Shown: positions 29,159 to 38,683 of the stretch, one piece after another
Position numbering within the stretch: the stretch's first letter is position 1
How the letters are laid out: every line of letters starts with the position of its first letter
NCBI GenBank assembly: GCA_027078745.1
Contig: JALWWO010000020.1
Span: 214,219 to 278,218 of the forward strand
Reading direction: 5' to 3'
Length of the DNA stretch: 64,000 nt
Origin: Chromatiaceae bacterium
Lineage (GTDB): Bacteria > Pseudomonadota > Gammaproteobacteria > Chromatiales > Chromatiaceae
Notes under the pieces: model-generated
What the model saw: the letters and a program-made list of their open reading frames with translations, nothing else
The model's database searches: none
What the model was told of the DNA's origin: nothing
Translations under genes and position numbers: made by a program

Positions 29159-30307
29159 ATGAAAAGCTGCGGTTTCTTTCTGAAGATACAAGTCCATCTA
29201 CTGCTCTGCTGTTTGGTTCTCTCAGGCGATAGCGCCCAAGCCAGAATCTACCGCTATCAGGATGCCCAGGGGCTCTGGCATTTTACCGATGAGCCGCCCC
29301 CCGGGGTGAAGGCAGAATTGTTGCAGGGCTATGAGTCGGAACCTGCGCCTTCAGAATCGCAGCGTCCTGTAGGCGATTTGCTACAACGATTGGAAAATCG
29401 GCTCGCCGAAGCCATGACGCCGATCGCTCGGGCCACCTATTCGGTGGTCACAGTGAAGAATGGCAGAAGCGAGGGTTCCGGGTTCTTCTGCTCTTCGCAG
29501 GGACATATTCTCACCAACCGCCATGTGATCCGCCCGGCCGAGACCCAGCGATTCCAACATCAGGAAGAACAGTTGAAAGCCCAGGAACAGGAAGCGGCGA
29601 GGCTAGCAGCGGAACTGGAAGAAAGCCGCCAGCGACTCCAGCGCATGAAGCGGAATCTGGCAGGCTATGCACGGGTGCGGGAGAAAGCGGCGGATCCTCA
29701 AGCTAGGGACTGGGCGCAAGCTTCCTATGCGCAACTGGAAAAGCGGTATCGAGCGGAAAAGGAAGATTTCCGGAAGACAAAACGCAAGCTGGCGGAGATC
29801 CAGAAGATCTTGCGAAAGCGGCGGCGGGACCTGAATTTTGAACGGAGCCGCAGCGCCGCCGCTCGGGTCTTTGAAGTCATTCTTAAAGACGGTACGGAGA
29901 TCCATGCGAGATTGGTAGCGATCGATTCCAAGTACGATCTGGCCCTGCTTCAAGCGGAGGGCTTCCGAACCCCTGCTCTGGCGCTCGGCGCTTCCCACCC
30001 CCTTTCCCAAGGGCAACGGGTGTTCGCCATCGGCAATCCCCTGGGCATGCACGATGCGGTCACCTCCGGAGTTATCACCCGTCTGACCCCGGAAGTCATC
30101 CATACGGATGTGCCCATCCTGCCAGGGAACAGCGGGGGGCCTTTGATCACCGAGGACGGCCAGGTGATCGGGATCAATGTGGCCAAGGACGTGGCCAAGG
30201 GCAGTTCCGTCTACAGCGTGGGTTTTGGCAAGGCGATTCCTATTGAACGCGCGATCCAGGCGTTCCCCCAATACCTCCAACGGGATCAGGATTTTCCACA
30301 GCTTTGA
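29159..30307 (+). CDS. exported trypsin-like serine protease with DUF4124 module and coiled-coil insertion
   Basis: The 382-aa protein has a signal peptide (to about residue 27), a DUF4124 module (IYRYQDAQGLWHFTDEPPP, 30-48) and a trypsin/HtrA-like domain. The triad is H122 (LTNRHVI), D260 (KYDLALL) and S325 (PGNSGGP). About 100 charged helical residues (roughly 128-232) are inserted between His and Asp, where HtrA proteins have about 30. There is no PDZ domain. The ATG at 29159 gives the signal peptide; the upstream open frame is antisense to the hemerythrin and lytic transglycosylase genes. Confidence 0.88.
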   Translation: MKSCGFFLKIQVHLLLCCLVLSGDSAQARIYRYQDAQGLWHFTDEPPPGVKAELLQGYESEPAPSESQRPVGDLLQRLENRLAEAMTPIARATYSVVTVKNGRSEGSGFFCSSQGHILTNRHVIRPAETQRFQHQEEQLKAQEQEAARLAAELEESRQRLQRMKRNLAGYARVREKAADPQARDWAQASYAQLEKRYRAEKEDFRKTKRKLAEIQKILRKRRRDLNFERSRSAAARVFEVILKDGTEIHARLVAIDSKYDLALLQAEGFRTPALALGASHPLSQGQRVFAIGNPLGMHDAVTSGVITRLTPEVIHTDVPILPGNSGGPLITEDGQVIGINVAKDVAKGSSVYSVGFGKAIPIERAIQAFPQYLQRDQDFPQL

Positions 30308-30347
30308 CTATACTTAGAAAACATACACAATGCCTAGGAGGTTTCTC

Positions 30348-30887
30348 ATGAAAATTCGTACAGCTCTGATTCTCTGCGCTGTTTCTCTCTCGATGCTGAC
30401 GAGCCAACAGGCCATGAGCTGGGGGCGGGCTGGGGCGGTGGGTGGACATAAAAACCCCAGTGGCGGTTACACCGCCGGTGGTGTGCACGGCTGGCGCGGT
30501 CCCCGAGGGGGAGCAACCCGCGGTTGGAGTGCAGTATCTGACGGACAGGGCAATGCGGCGGTAACCAGCGGTGGTGCCTTCCGAGGACCAGGAGGCGCCC
30601 AGGGTGCGCGGGCGGGCTATACCACCCGCAGCGCTACGGGCAATGTGCAGCATCAGGGGGGCGCAGCCTGGCAGGGTCGCTATGGACAGGGGGTCACCCA
30701 AAGCACCTTTTCTCGCACGGGGCCCCGCAGCGCCAGCGGTACAGTCAGCACCCAATATCAAACGGATTCGGGCGCAGGTTATCAGGGCACGACCACAGGT
30801 ACGAGGGATCAAGGTTCCCTCAGCATCCAACATACCGGCACTTGCTACGATGCTACCGGCACGCCGGTGCCCTGCCCCTCGCGGTAG
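30348..30887 (+). CDS. exported Gly/Ala/Thr-rich hypothetical protein
   Basis: The 179-aa protein has a signal peptide (MKIRTALILCAVSLSMLTSQ, cut near AMS) and a low-complexity mature part rich in Gly, Ala, Ser, Thr and Gln, with repeating GG/GR/WRG patterns. Two Cys lie near the C-terminus. A strong AGGAGG lies six bases before the ATG, so it is probably well translated. The composition suggests a secreted or surface structural protein. Function is unknown. Confidence 0.75.
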   Translation: MKIRTALILCAVSLSMLTSQQAMSWGRAGAVGGHKNPSGGYTAGGVHGWRGPRGGATRGWSAVSDGQGNAAVTSGGAFRGPGGAQGARAGYTTRSATGNVQHQGGAAWQGRYGQGVTQSTFSRTGPRSASGTVSTQYQTDSGAGYQGTTTGTRDQGSLSIQHTGTCYDATGTPVPCPSR

Positions 30888-30908
30888 CGAAGGTCCATCA
30901 TTTCACAA

Positions 30909-30941
30909 CCCCTGCTAGGGACCCCGCAGGGGAAAACTTTT
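30909..30941 (+). terminator. probable intrinsic terminator after the Gly-rich protein gene
   Basis: CCCCTGC (30909-30915) and GCAGGGG (30926-30932) form a 7-bp GC-rich stem with a 10-base loop. AAAAC and a short T-run (30938-30941) follow. It lies between convergent genes and could act on both strands, although the T-run is short. Confidence 0.5.
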
Positions 30942-31648
30942 CAACCCTCGCCCCGCGCCTTCGCTTGAGCAGCGGCGGCACCTTCTGCATCCCCAGCTGC
31001 CTGACGGCTGACAGCGATCATCCCCCAGTTATCCCGCTGGAGCTGGGGTTGCTCCTTCGCCAGGGCATTGGAGCGCTGGGCGAAGTTGCCCGCCTGGGCA
31101 TACTGTCCCTGTTCCAAGCGCACCCGTGCTAACCGGTTGTAGAGATAGGCTTCCTGGGGGGCGATGCGCAAGGCCCGTTCCAAGGTGGCCGCTGCCCCCA
31201 CATAATCCCGCATCTCCCGCTGCTGTTCCGCCTGCAAGACGAGCGCACGCACGGCAGGGGAGAGCGCTGGCATGGGCGGTGGTGGGGCGTTGTAGTTGGG
31301 GGCCGGCTTCGGTTCAGATCGCGTTTGGACTTCTTGGGCTTTGCTCACATCCGCCGGCTGGTGCGGGTTCTCTGGAGTTGCCGATTCTGAAGGCAGAGAA
31401 GCGAAGGCTTCCGAAGGGGTTTGGGGCACCGGTTTCTCTTCTAGATCTTCCTGGATTTCCTCCGGCGGAGCATCGGGGGCAGTGCCCGGAGGACGATAGG
31501 CGAAGGTTTCTACCCGAGGCTTTTCTACAGGTTTGGGCAGGGGGGGAGTGCGGTGAACGTCTTCGATCGGTGCAGGCGGACCCGTGCGCGAAACCGTGGC
31601 GCAGCCGGTTAACAACCCGAGCGTCAAGAGGAAGGGGAACGACTTCAT
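30941..31648 (-). CDS. TPR-containing lipoprotein
   Basis: The 235-aa protein has a lipobox LLTGC with acylation Cys C16, then a Pro/Glu-rich linker (about 20-125). The C-terminal helical region (about 130-225) carries TPR-like pairs (AAATLERALRIAPQEAYLYN, ARVRLEQGQYAQAGNFAQRS). It is likely anchored to a membrane facing the periplasm and acts as a scaffold. GGAG is nine bases before the ATG. It lies downstream of dapE on the same strand. Confidence 0.8.
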   Translation of the reverse strand: MKSFPFLLTLGLLTGCATVSRTGPPAPIEDVHRTPPLPKPVEKPRVETFAYRPPGTAPDAPPEEIQEDLEEKPVPQTPSEAFASLPSESATPENPHQPADVSKAQEVQTRSEPKPAPNYNAPPPPMPALSPAVRALVLQAEQQREMRDYVGAAATLERALRIAPQEAYLYNRLARVRLEQGQYAQAGNFAQRSNALAKEQPQLQRDNWGMIAVSRQAAGDAEGAAAAQAKARGEG

Positions 31649-31760
31649 AATGGCTTGCTCCGCTGGACGGGGTATTTCAGCAGTTTATCAAATTCTGCGA
31701 GATGCCAACGACGCTGCGTCAGGGTCGAGAAAAAATCTGCGGTTTGCAGCGCCCACCAGG

Positions 31761-32897
31761 CTAAGTCGGACTAAGCAAAAGCTTCTCCAAGATGCGGCGG
31801 TAAATCTGAAAGAGCTGTTCCAATTCTTCCAGCCCGATGCATTCGTTCACCTGATGGATGGTAGCGTTGCGGGGGCCCAGCTCCAGCACCTGGGCGCCGG
31901 TGGGGGCGATGAAACGGCCGTCCGAGGTGCCGCCGCCGGTGGACAATTTCGGCGTTTGACCCAAGATTTCTTCCACCGCTGCCTTCGCCGCCTCGATGAG
32001 CGCGCCTTCCGCCGTCAAGAAGGGTTGTCCCGACAGGTGCCAGCGGAGTTCATACTCAAAATCTCCCCGATCCAGGATTTCCGCAACCCGCGCTTGGATC
32101 TTTTCTTCGTTCAGCTCCGTGGAGAAGCGCAGGTTGAACTGGGCGCTGAGGCTGCCCGGGATCACGTTATCCGCACCGGTGCCCATGTGCAGGTTGGCGA
32201 TCTGAAAGCTAGTGGGGGGGAAGAACGCATTCCCCTCGTCCCATACCTCTTCCACCAGATCGGCCAGGGTAGCGGCGCAGGCATGGAAGGGATTCTTGGC
32301 CAGATGGGGATAGGCCACATGACCCTGTTTGCCCAGCACCTTGAGGAAGCCGGTGAGGCTCCCCCGTCGGCCGTTCTTGATGCAGTCGCCCAATCGGGCT
32401 TCGCTGGTGGGTTCGCCCAGCAGGCAATAATCGATCTTTTCCCCGCGGGCCTCCAGCTGTTGCACCACCCAAGCGGTGCCATGGATCGCTGGGCCTTCTT
32501 CGTCGCTGGTGATCAGAAAGGCCAGGGAGCCGGTATGATCGGGATGATCCCGCACGAAGGCTTCGGCGGCAGTAACCAGGGCGGCCAGCCCCCCCTTCAT
32601 GTCCGCAGCGCCCCGCCCGTAGAGCTGACCTTCCCGAATAGTGGGTTCAAAGGGATCGAAGTCCCAGGCTTCTCGGGGGCCGGTGGGTACCACGTCGGTA
32701 TGACCGGCGAGACAGAGCAGGGGACCCGCCGTGCCCCGTCTCGCCCACAGATTGGTCACGCCCTCGCGAGAAAACCACTCACACCGGAACCCCAGGGGTT
32801 CCAGACGGTCGGCGATGAGGGCTTGACAGCCCGCATCCTCCGGGGTCAGCGAGGGGCGGCGGATGAGTTCCGAAGCGAGATCGAGGGTGGGATGCAT
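31761..32897 (-). CDS. dapE: succinyl-diaminopimelate desuccinylase
   Basis: Zinc-dependent M20 peptidase-fold enzyme of lysine and meso-diaminopimelate synthesis. The 378 aa match the family. Metal motifs GHTDVVPTG and TSDEEGPA (catalytic and ligand Glu) are present, as is the C-terminal ligand His region TIHQVNECI. It starts 2 bases after the dapD stop, so the pair is an operon for the succinylase branch. Confidence 0.96.
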   Translation of the reverse strand: MHPTLDLASELIRRPSLTPEDAGCQALIADRLEPLGFRCEWFSREGVTNLWARRGTAGPLLCLAGHTDVVPTGPREAWDFDPFEPTIREGQLYGRGAADMKGGLAALVTAAEAFVRDHPDHTGSLAFLITSDEEGPAIHGTAWVVQQLEARGEKIDYCLLGEPTSEARLGDCIKNGRRGSLTGFLKVLGKQGHVAYPHLAKNPFHACAATLADLVEEVWDEGNAFFPPTSFQIANLHMGTGADNVIPGSLSAQFNLRFSTELNEEKIQARVAEILDRGDFEYELRWHLSGQPFLTAEGALIEAAKAAVEEILGQTPKLSTGGGTSDGRFIAPTGAQVLELGPRNATIHQVNECIGLEELEQLFQIYRRILEKLLLSPT

Positions 32898-32899
32898 GG

Positions 32900-33721
32900 C
32901 TAGATGTCCCGGAGCAGCTCGTTGATCCCCACCTTGCTGCGGGTTTTTTCGTCCACCTGCTTGACGATGACCGCGCAGTACAGGCTATGGCGCCCATCCT
33001 TGGCGGGCAAGCTGCCAGAGACCACCACGGAACCGGCGGGAATGCGCCCATAGCTCACCTCGCCCGTCATGCGGTTGTAGATCTTCGTGCTCTTGCCGAT
33101 GTAGACCCCCATGGAGATCACGGAACCCGCTTCCACGATGACCCCTTCCACGATTTCCGAGCGGGCACCGATGAAGCAATCGTCCTCGATGATGGTGGGC
33201 GCGGCCTGCACGGGTTCCAGCACCCCCCCGATGCCCACGCCGCCGGACAGATGCACATTCTTGCCGATCTGAGCGCAGGAACCCACGGTGGCCCAGGTAT
33301 CCACCATGGTGCCCGCATCCACATAGGCACCGATATTCACATAGGAAGGCATGAGCACACACCCCGGAGCGATATAGGCGCCGCGGCGGACGCAAGCGGG
33401 GGGAACCACCCGCACGCCCCCCGATTGAAAGTCTTGTAGGCTTGTATCCCGGTACTTGGCGGGCACCTTATCGTAATAATTTGTGAAGCTTCCCTGGATG
33501 AAGGCATTTTCCTCGATGCGGAAGTAGAGCAACACCGCCTTCTTGACCCAGTCGTTCACTACCCATTGCCCCGCTCGCTTCTCCGCGACCCGCAGTTGGC
33601 CTTGATCCAGCTTTTCGAGGGTGTCCAACACCGCAGCCCGCAGCTGGGGATCTGCGTTGCCAGGGTTGATAGCCCCCCGATCTTCGAAGGCGGTTTCGAT
33701 AAGGGTTTTTGCGTCGTTCAT
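32900..33721 (-). CDS. dapD: 2,3,4,5-tetrahydropyridine-2,6-dicarboxylate N-succinyltransferase
   Basis: First committed succinylation step toward diaminopimelate. The 273 aa match trimeric DapD. An N-terminal helical domain is followed by a left-handed beta-helix with hexapeptide repeats (about 105-240), including [16 protein letters not shown] and [14 protein letters not shown]-like turns. accA lies 17 bases upstream and dapE 2 bases downstream, all on the same strand. Confidence 0.96.
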   Translation of the reverse strand: MNDAKTLIETAFEDRGAINPGNADPQLRAAVLDTLEKLDQGQLRVAEKRAGQWVVNDWVKKAVLLYFRIEENAFIQGSFTNYYDKVPAKYRDTSLQDFQSGGVRVVPPACVRRGAYIAPGCVLMPSYVNIGAYVDAGTMVDTWATVGSCAQIGKNVHLSGGVGIGGVLEPVQAAPTIIEDDCFIGARSEIVEGVIVEAGSVISMGVYIGKSTKIYNRMTGEVSYGRIPAGSVVVSGSLPAKDGRHSLYCAVIVKQVDEKTRSKVGINELLRDI

Positions 33722-33738
33722 CCTAGGTATTCCAACGG

Positions 33739-34704
33739 TTAGGGTTTCTGCTCCTTAAAGCGACCGAAGGCCAGCAAGCGCTGATAGCGACGTGCCAACA
33801 GTTCTTCCTGATCCTGGTCGCAGAGTTCGTCCAGCTGTGCGATGAGCTGTTCCTTGAGGGTCTCCGCCATCTGTTCGGGATGACGATGAGCACCGCCCAG
33901 GGGTTCGGGCACGATCCCATCTACCAGTTGCAGGGCGTGAAGCTTTTCTGCAGTGATGGCCATGGCTTCGGCTGCCAGCTCCGCCTTCTCCGCACTTTTC
34001 CAGAGGATGGACGCGCAGCCCTCGGGCGAGATCACCGAATAGGTGCTGAACTGCAACATGAGCAGCCGATCTCCCACCCCGATGGCCAGGGCACCGCCGG
34101 AACCTCCTTCCCCGATGACCGTGCACAGAATGGGGGTGCGCAGATGGGCCATGACCAGCAGGTTCCGGGCGATGGCCTCGCTCTGCCCCCGTTCCTCCGC
34201 ATCGATCCCGGGATAGGCTCCCGGGGTATCGATGAACGTCAGCAGGGGCAGGCGGAACCGCTCCGCTAGCTCCATGAGCCGCAGGGCTTTGCGATAGCCC
34301 TCGGGCTTGGGCATCCCGAAATTTCGATAGAGCTTTTCCTTGGTATCTCGGCCCTTCTGATGACCGATGAGCACCACGGGCCGCCCGTTCAGGCGGGCGA
34401 TGCCCCCCACGATGGCGTGATCATCCGCAAAGGTGCGATCGCCGTGCAATTCCTGAAAATCCTCAAAGATCCGAGGGATGTAGTCCAGGGTGTAGGGGCG
34501 CTGAGGATGGCGAGCCAACTGCGAGATCTGCCAGTCCGTGAGTTCGGCAAAGATCTTAGCGGTGAGACTGTGGCTCTTTGCCTGCAACCGCTCGATCTCT
34601 TCCTCGATATTGATCTGGTTATCGTGCCCGACGCGGCGCAACTCTTCGATCTTCGCCTCCAATTCGGCGATGGGTTGCTCAAAGGGAAGAAAATTCAGAT
34701 CCAT
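33739..34704 (-). CDS. accA: acetyl-CoA carboxylase carboxyltransferase subunit alpha
   Basis: Alpha subunit of the carboxyltransferase that makes malonyl-CoA. The protein is 321 aa. The N-terminus [19 protein letters not shown] is diagnostic, and the crotonase-like core includes [20 protein letters not shown] and [12 protein letters not shown]. An ATG seven codons upstream (34725) is possible but falls outside the family start. It heads the accA-dapD-dapE strand run. Confidence 0.96.
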   Translation of the reverse strand: MDLNFLPFEQPIAELEAKIEELRRVGHDNQINIEEEIERLQAKSHSLTAKIFAELTDWQISQLARHPQRPYTLDYIPRIFEDFQELHGDRTFADDHAIVGGIARLNGRPVVLIGHQKGRDTKEKLYRNFGMPKPEGYRKALRLMELAERFRLPLLTFIDTPGAYPGIDAEERGQSEAIARNLLVMAHLRTPILCTVIGEGGSGGALAIGVGDRLLMLQFSTYSVISPEGCASILWKSAEKAELAAEAMAITAEKLHALQLVDGIVPEPLGGAHRHPEQMAETLKEQLIAQLDELCDQDQEELLARRYQRLLAFGRFKEQKP

Positions 34705-34841
34705 AAGAGTGCAGCAGTCATCCACAGATGCAGGAGAGGCGAAATTCGATGGTTTCTTGCCACGGATCCCTTGATGGGGCGATTTCGTTATTCTGTACTA
34801 AAAGAGCAATTTGCATAAGCGCTTTCTTTCTGGGTTTTCCC

Positions 34842-35138
34842 GTGAGCCGCATCCTCTCGATCAACCCGCAGATCGTCCTCAAGGATTCCGACTGAAGGTT
34901 TTCGTGCGCCAGATCCCGGGGGCAACATGGGAACAAGGGGGTCAGCGCCGTGCAACTGCGGTTCGATGCCGCCCGATCGGGAAGCCGCTCGCCGGCGGCT
35001 CATCGCCCTAATTCGAGCGGCTTGCCAGGCACCGAAGCCCAGGAAGAAGCGACGTCCTCCGCCCCATCTGCGGGACCAGCCAAGCGCCATCGATCCCAGC
35101 GCAAGCGATGGCAAGCGCCCGTGTTCCCAGAAGCCTGA
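34842..35138 (+). pseudogene. remnant of an ArfB/YaeJ-type codon-independent release factor gene
   Basis: Three frames in succession spell pieces of one ArfB-like protein. GTG at 34842 reads MSRILSINPQIVLKDSD and then stops. Bases 34893-34980 then give KVFVRQ, a broken GGQ region (P-G-G, then N for Q after a lost base) and SAVQLRFDAARS. From about 34976 the next piece reads REAARRRLIALIRAACQ and APKPRKKRRP, and the last frame ends KRHRSQRKRWQAPV before TGA at 35136. The segment normally between RFD and REAA is missing, so there are several frameshifts plus an internal deletion. An intact gene would rescue stalled ribosomes. Confidence 0.8.
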
Positions 35139-35139
35139 G

Positions 35140-36885
35140 CTACCGGCGTTGAAAGCGCCGGTCCAGCTCCTGACGGGAGAGTTGAATCCAAGTGGGGCGG
35201 CCGTGATTGCACTGATCCGCCCGTTCGGTGCGTTCCATGGCCCGCAACAATGCGTTCATCTCTGCCAAACTCAGGCGGCGGTTTGTTCGCACCGCCCCAT
35301 GGCAAGCCAGGGTGGCCAGCACCCGATGGATTTCCCGCTGAATGCGGTCGCTTTGCCCCAACGCCTTCAGATCGGCCAACACCCCTTTGAGCAAGGATTC
35401 CGCATCCGCTTCTTGAAGGGGGCTGGGCACAGCTCGGAGAGCGAAGCTCTGTTCTCCCACCCGATCCACCACCAGCCCCAGCCGCTTGAGCAGCTCGGCA
35501 TGATGCTCCGCCAGCTCCGCTTCCGGCAAGCTGAGCCGGAGAATTCGGGGCACCAACAGGGCTTGGGAGGCTATACCTCGGTCCCAGGCGGATTTGAGCT
35601 GTTCGTACAGGATGCGTTCGTGGGCTGCGTGCATGTCCACGATGATGAGTCCTTCCGCCCCCTGGGCCAGAATATAGGCGTCCTGGAGCTGGGCCAAAGC
35701 AAAGCCCAAGGGGGGGATCGGTTCCGGCAGTGCCTCCGCTTGCTGCGCTGGGGGAGAGGCTGGGCATTCGGGCGCTTGCACCTGATGGCTGAACGCATAG
35801 ACCCCCTGGGGTTCTCGCACCGCCATGGGCATGGGGATCTGCTGGGGTGGACGAGGCGCAGCCACAGCTGTTCTGGGCGCGGAAGCGCTGCCAAGCAGCC
35901 CTTGAGCGAGCCTTTTTTGCACCGCTTGTTTCAGAAAGGCATGGATTTGCTGGCCGCTGCGAAAGCGGATTTCCTGTTTGCTGGGATGCACGTTCACATC
36001 TACTTCTTCAGGAGGCAGGGTTAGATAGAGCAAATAGGCCGGATGCTGTCCCTGGGGCAGCACTTCTTCGAAAGCCTGGCGCAGGGCGTGGCTGGCGAGC
36101 CGATCCCGCACGATCCGACCGTTGACGGCGAAGAACTGCTGATCTGCTTGGCTGCGGGATCGCCTGGGCCCAGCAATCCAACCCTGCAATCGCGTCGATC
36201 CGCTCGCCTCCGCGATCTCCAGGGCGTGCTGTACAAAATCTTCCCCGAGCAGCCTGGCCAGACGTTCTTTCTGAGCGGTTGCGCCGATGGCCTTGGGCAG
36301 ATCCCAGAGGGTTCTTCCATTGTGCCGGAGCAGAAAAGCCCGATCCGGATGCACCAGAGCAAAGCGCTGCACCCATCCTTGAATGTGGCCAAGTTCCGTC
36401 CGCTCCGTGCGCAGGAACTTGCGCCGCCCGGGCACTTTGTAAAAGAGATCCCGCACTTCCGCAGTGGTCCCCGGGGGATGGGCAGCAGGTCGGGGCGGCG
36501 CCCCCGATGCTTCGACGCACCAGCCCTGATCTTCTTCATGCCGGCGGGAACACAGGGACAGCTGGGCAATGGCAGCGATGCTGGGCAGGGCCTCTCCTCG
36601 GAAACCCAGGGTGCGGACGGCGGCCAGATCCGACCAACAAGCGATTTTGCTGGTGGCATGGGGCAATAGGGCCAGGGGGAGATCAACTTTTGCGATGCCT
36701 TCCCCATTGTCCCGCACCCGGATCCGCTGGATGCCCCCCTGCCAGACCTCGATGAGCAGCTGATCCGCTCCCGCATCCAAGCTGTTCTCCACCAGCTCCT
36801 TCACCACGGAGGCCGGGCGTTCGATGATCTCACCAGCGGCGATCTGATGGACGAGTTCCGGGGGCAAGGGATGAATGCGCTGCAT
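35140..36885 (-). CDS. mutL: DNA mismatch repair protein MutL
   Basis: The 581-aa protein has the N-terminal GHKL ATPase motifs (ELVENSLDAGA, RDNGEGI, GFRGEALPSIA), a variable linker, and a C-terminal dimerisation/endonuclease domain. DMHAAHERILYE fits the DxHA(X)2E(X)4E endonuclease motif, and ACHGAVR and CNHGRPT complete the metal site. This is the nicking type of MutL, which implies a strand-discrimination system without MutH. Its stop lies one base from the arfB remnant. Confidence 0.96.
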   Translation of the reverse strand: MQRIHPLPPELVHQIAAGEIIERPASVVKELVENSLDAGADQLLIEVWQGGIQRIRVRDNGEGIAKVDLPLALLPHATSKIACWSDLAAVRTLGFRGEALPSIAAIAQLSLCSRRHEEDQGWCVEASGAPPRPAAHPPGTTAEVRDLFYKVPGRRKFLRTERTELGHIQGWVQRFALVHPDRAFLLRHNGRTLWDLPKAIGATAQKERLARLLGEDFVQHALEIAEASGSTRLQGWIAGPRRSRSQADQQFFAVNGRIVRDRLASHALRQAFEEVLPQGQHPAYLLYLTLPPEEVDVNVHPSKQEIRFRSGQQIHAFLKQAVQKRLAQGLLGSASAPRTAVAAPRPPQQIPMPMAVREPQGVYAFSHQVQAPECPASPPAQQAEALPEPIPPLGFALAQLQDAYILAQGAEGLIIVDMHAAHERILYEQLKSAWDRGIASQALLVPRILRLSLPEAELAEHHAELLKRLGLVVDRVGEQSFALRAVPSPLQEADAESLLKGVLADLKALGQSDRIQREIHRVLATLACHGAVRTNRRLSLAEMNALLRAMERTERADQCNHGRPTWIQLSRQELDRRFQRR

Positions 36886-36964
36886 GGGGACCGTTCCCAG
36901 AAAAATAGCTAGGAGCTAGTATAGGCAGGAAGCGCTTGAGCGCCATCTCAACTGAGGAAATGCC

Positions 36965-38683
36965 ATGCCTCAAGAACTGCCTCGCGGATCCGCCGCCAGC
37001 CTATCCATCGCCATCACCGGTTCCGGCGGCAGCGGTGCAGTCACTGCCGGGTCCATCCTCCTCGCTGCCCTGGGGAAAGCAGGTTTCTATGGTCTGATGA
37101 CCCGCTCTGCAGGGCCTCAGATCCGTGGGGGTGAATCCGCTGCGATGGTGCGCTTCTCTCCAGAACCCCTGTACTGCATGGGCGATCAGTTCGATCTGTT
37201 GATCGCACTGGACTGGCGCAATTTCCATCGGTTCCTCCAGGAAATCCCCTTGGGGACGGCAAGCCCTGTGCTCTACGATCCCGCGCTGGGGGAGGTGCCG
37301 GAGGAACTTCGCCTCCAACCCCGCTTGGAACGGCCTTGGAAACGGCGGGCTGCAGCAATTGCCGGCGGTCGGCTGAACCTAGTGGCCTTGGGCACGGCGG
37401 GCGCTCTGCTGGGGCTCCCCTGCGAGGCCCTGGAAACAGGCGTGCAAAAAGTCCTCGGGCACAAGGGGGAAGCGGTGGTCGATTCGGCGGTGGCCTGCAT
37501 CCGCGCGGGCTTTTCGGCGGAAAATCCTAATCTCGCCCGATTGCCCAAGCCCAGGCCCGATCCCAACCGCTGGCTTCTGAGCGGCAACGAGGCCGCCGCC
37601 CTGGGCAGCCTGCGGGGAGGCGTGCGCTTTGTGGCCGCCTATCCCATCACCCCTGCCACGGAAATGTTGGAGTGGCTGGCGCCGAAGCTGGAGCAATTGG
37701 GGGGCGCCCTGTTGCAAGCGGAAGATGAACTGGCCTCTATCAACATGATCCTCGGGGGTTCCTTCGGGGGGATGCCCTCCCTCACCGCTACTTCGGGCCC
37801 GGGCCTGAGCCTGATGATGGAAGGGATCGGCCTGGCGGTGGCCAGTGAAACCCCCGTCCTGGTGGCCGATGTGATGCGGGTCGGGCCCTCCACCGGCATT
37901 CCCACCAAATCCGAACAATCCGATCTGCACATCGCCCTCTACGGGTTGCACGGGGATGCCCCCCATCTGGTCCTCGCACCCCTGGACATCGGGGACTGCG
38001 CCTTTACCTTTCAATGGGCGGTGGGGCTGGCGGAACAGTTGCAAACAGCAGCCATTGTGCTGAGCGATCAATTTTTGGGGCAATCCCGCGCGATCCTGGA
38101 CCCACCCCCCCGCTGCGAAACGCCCTTGACTCGTCTCAAGCAGGCGCGAGAGCGACCTTGCCGCCGCTATCTGTACACGGATACGGGGGTTTCCCCCATG
38201 CCCATTCCCGGGGAATCCCCTTGCCGTTATACCGCCGACGGGTTGGAACACGATGAACGGGGCGTGCCCTCCAGCCTAGCCGAAGATCATCTGGCCCAAT
38301 TGCAGAAGCGCCGCCGCAAGATCGAGGGCTTCGCCTATGGGGAGGCCTGGGCAGAGATCCAGGGCGCCGGGCCGCTCTGCCTGATCAGCTGGGGTTCCAG
38401 CGCGGGGGCAGTGCGGGAAGCGGCCCAGCGGCTGCAAGCGGCGGGCCAGCCCACGCGGGTGATCCTGCTGCGCCTCCTGGCTCCCCTGCGACGGGAATCC
38501 CTGAAAGCAGCTCTAGCCGGTGCGGAACAACTGTTCGTCATCGAACAGAATCAGACGGGACAGCTCTTCCACTATCTCCACGGGGCGCAGGTATTACCTC
38601 CGCATGCCCGATCCTTCGCCCGACCCGGTCCCCTGCCCCTGCGCCCGGGGGAGATCGTTCGGGCGGTTCGCTCGGAGATCTAA
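36965..38683 (+). CDS. 2-oxoacid:ferredoxin oxidoreductase, fused gamma-alpha subunit
   Basis: KorA-type subunit that, with KorB, decarboxylates a 2-oxoacid (probably 2-oxoglutarate) with reduction of ferredoxin, or runs in reverse in the reductive TCA cycle. The protein is 572 aa. The gamma domain (about 14-190) has GSGGSGAVTAGSILLAA and AGPQIRGGESAA; the alpha domain (about 200-572) has AYPITPATEM and GPSTGIPTKSEQSD. The substrate cannot be fixed from sequence. korB begins at the base after the stop. Confidence 0.92.
   Translation: MPQELPRGSAASLSIAITGSGGSGAVTAGSILLAALGKAGFYGLMTRSAGPQIRGGESAAMVRFSPEPLYCMGDQFDLLIALDWRNFHRFLQEIPLGTASPVLYDPALGEVPEELRLQPRLERPWKRRAAAIAGGRLNLVALGTAGALLGLPCEALETGVQKVLGHKGEAVVDSAVACIRAGFSAENPNLARLPKPRPDPNRWLLSGNEAAALGSLRGGVRFVAAYPITPATEMLEWLAPKLEQLGGALLQAEDELASINMILGGSFGGMPSLTATSGPGLSLMMEGIGLAVASETPVLVADVMRVGPSTGIPTKSEQSDLHIALYGLHGDAPHLVLAPLDIGDCAFTFQWAVGLAEQLQTAAIVLSDQFLGQSRAILDPPPRCETPLTRLKQARERPCRRYLYTDTGVSPMPIPGESPCRYTADGLEHDERGVPSSLAEDHLAQLQKRRRKIEGFAYGEAWAEIQGAGPLCLISWGSSAGAVREAAQRLQAAGQPTRVILLRLLAPLRRESLKAALAGAEQLFVIEQNQTGQLFHYLHGAQVLPPHARSFARPGPLPLRPGEIVRAVRSEI

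Noticed and set aside
30286-30314. Full sigma-70 promoter ahead of the Gly-rich exported protein
   Set aside because: TATACT at 30309 is a fair -10, but no -35 hexamer lies at 16-18 bases; left as part of the shared-element finding only.
34927-36024. 365-aa plus-strand frame crossing the arfB remnant and mutL
   Set aside because: Only the first 60 residues (the ArfB C-terminal piece) are meaningful; the rest is antisense to mutL.
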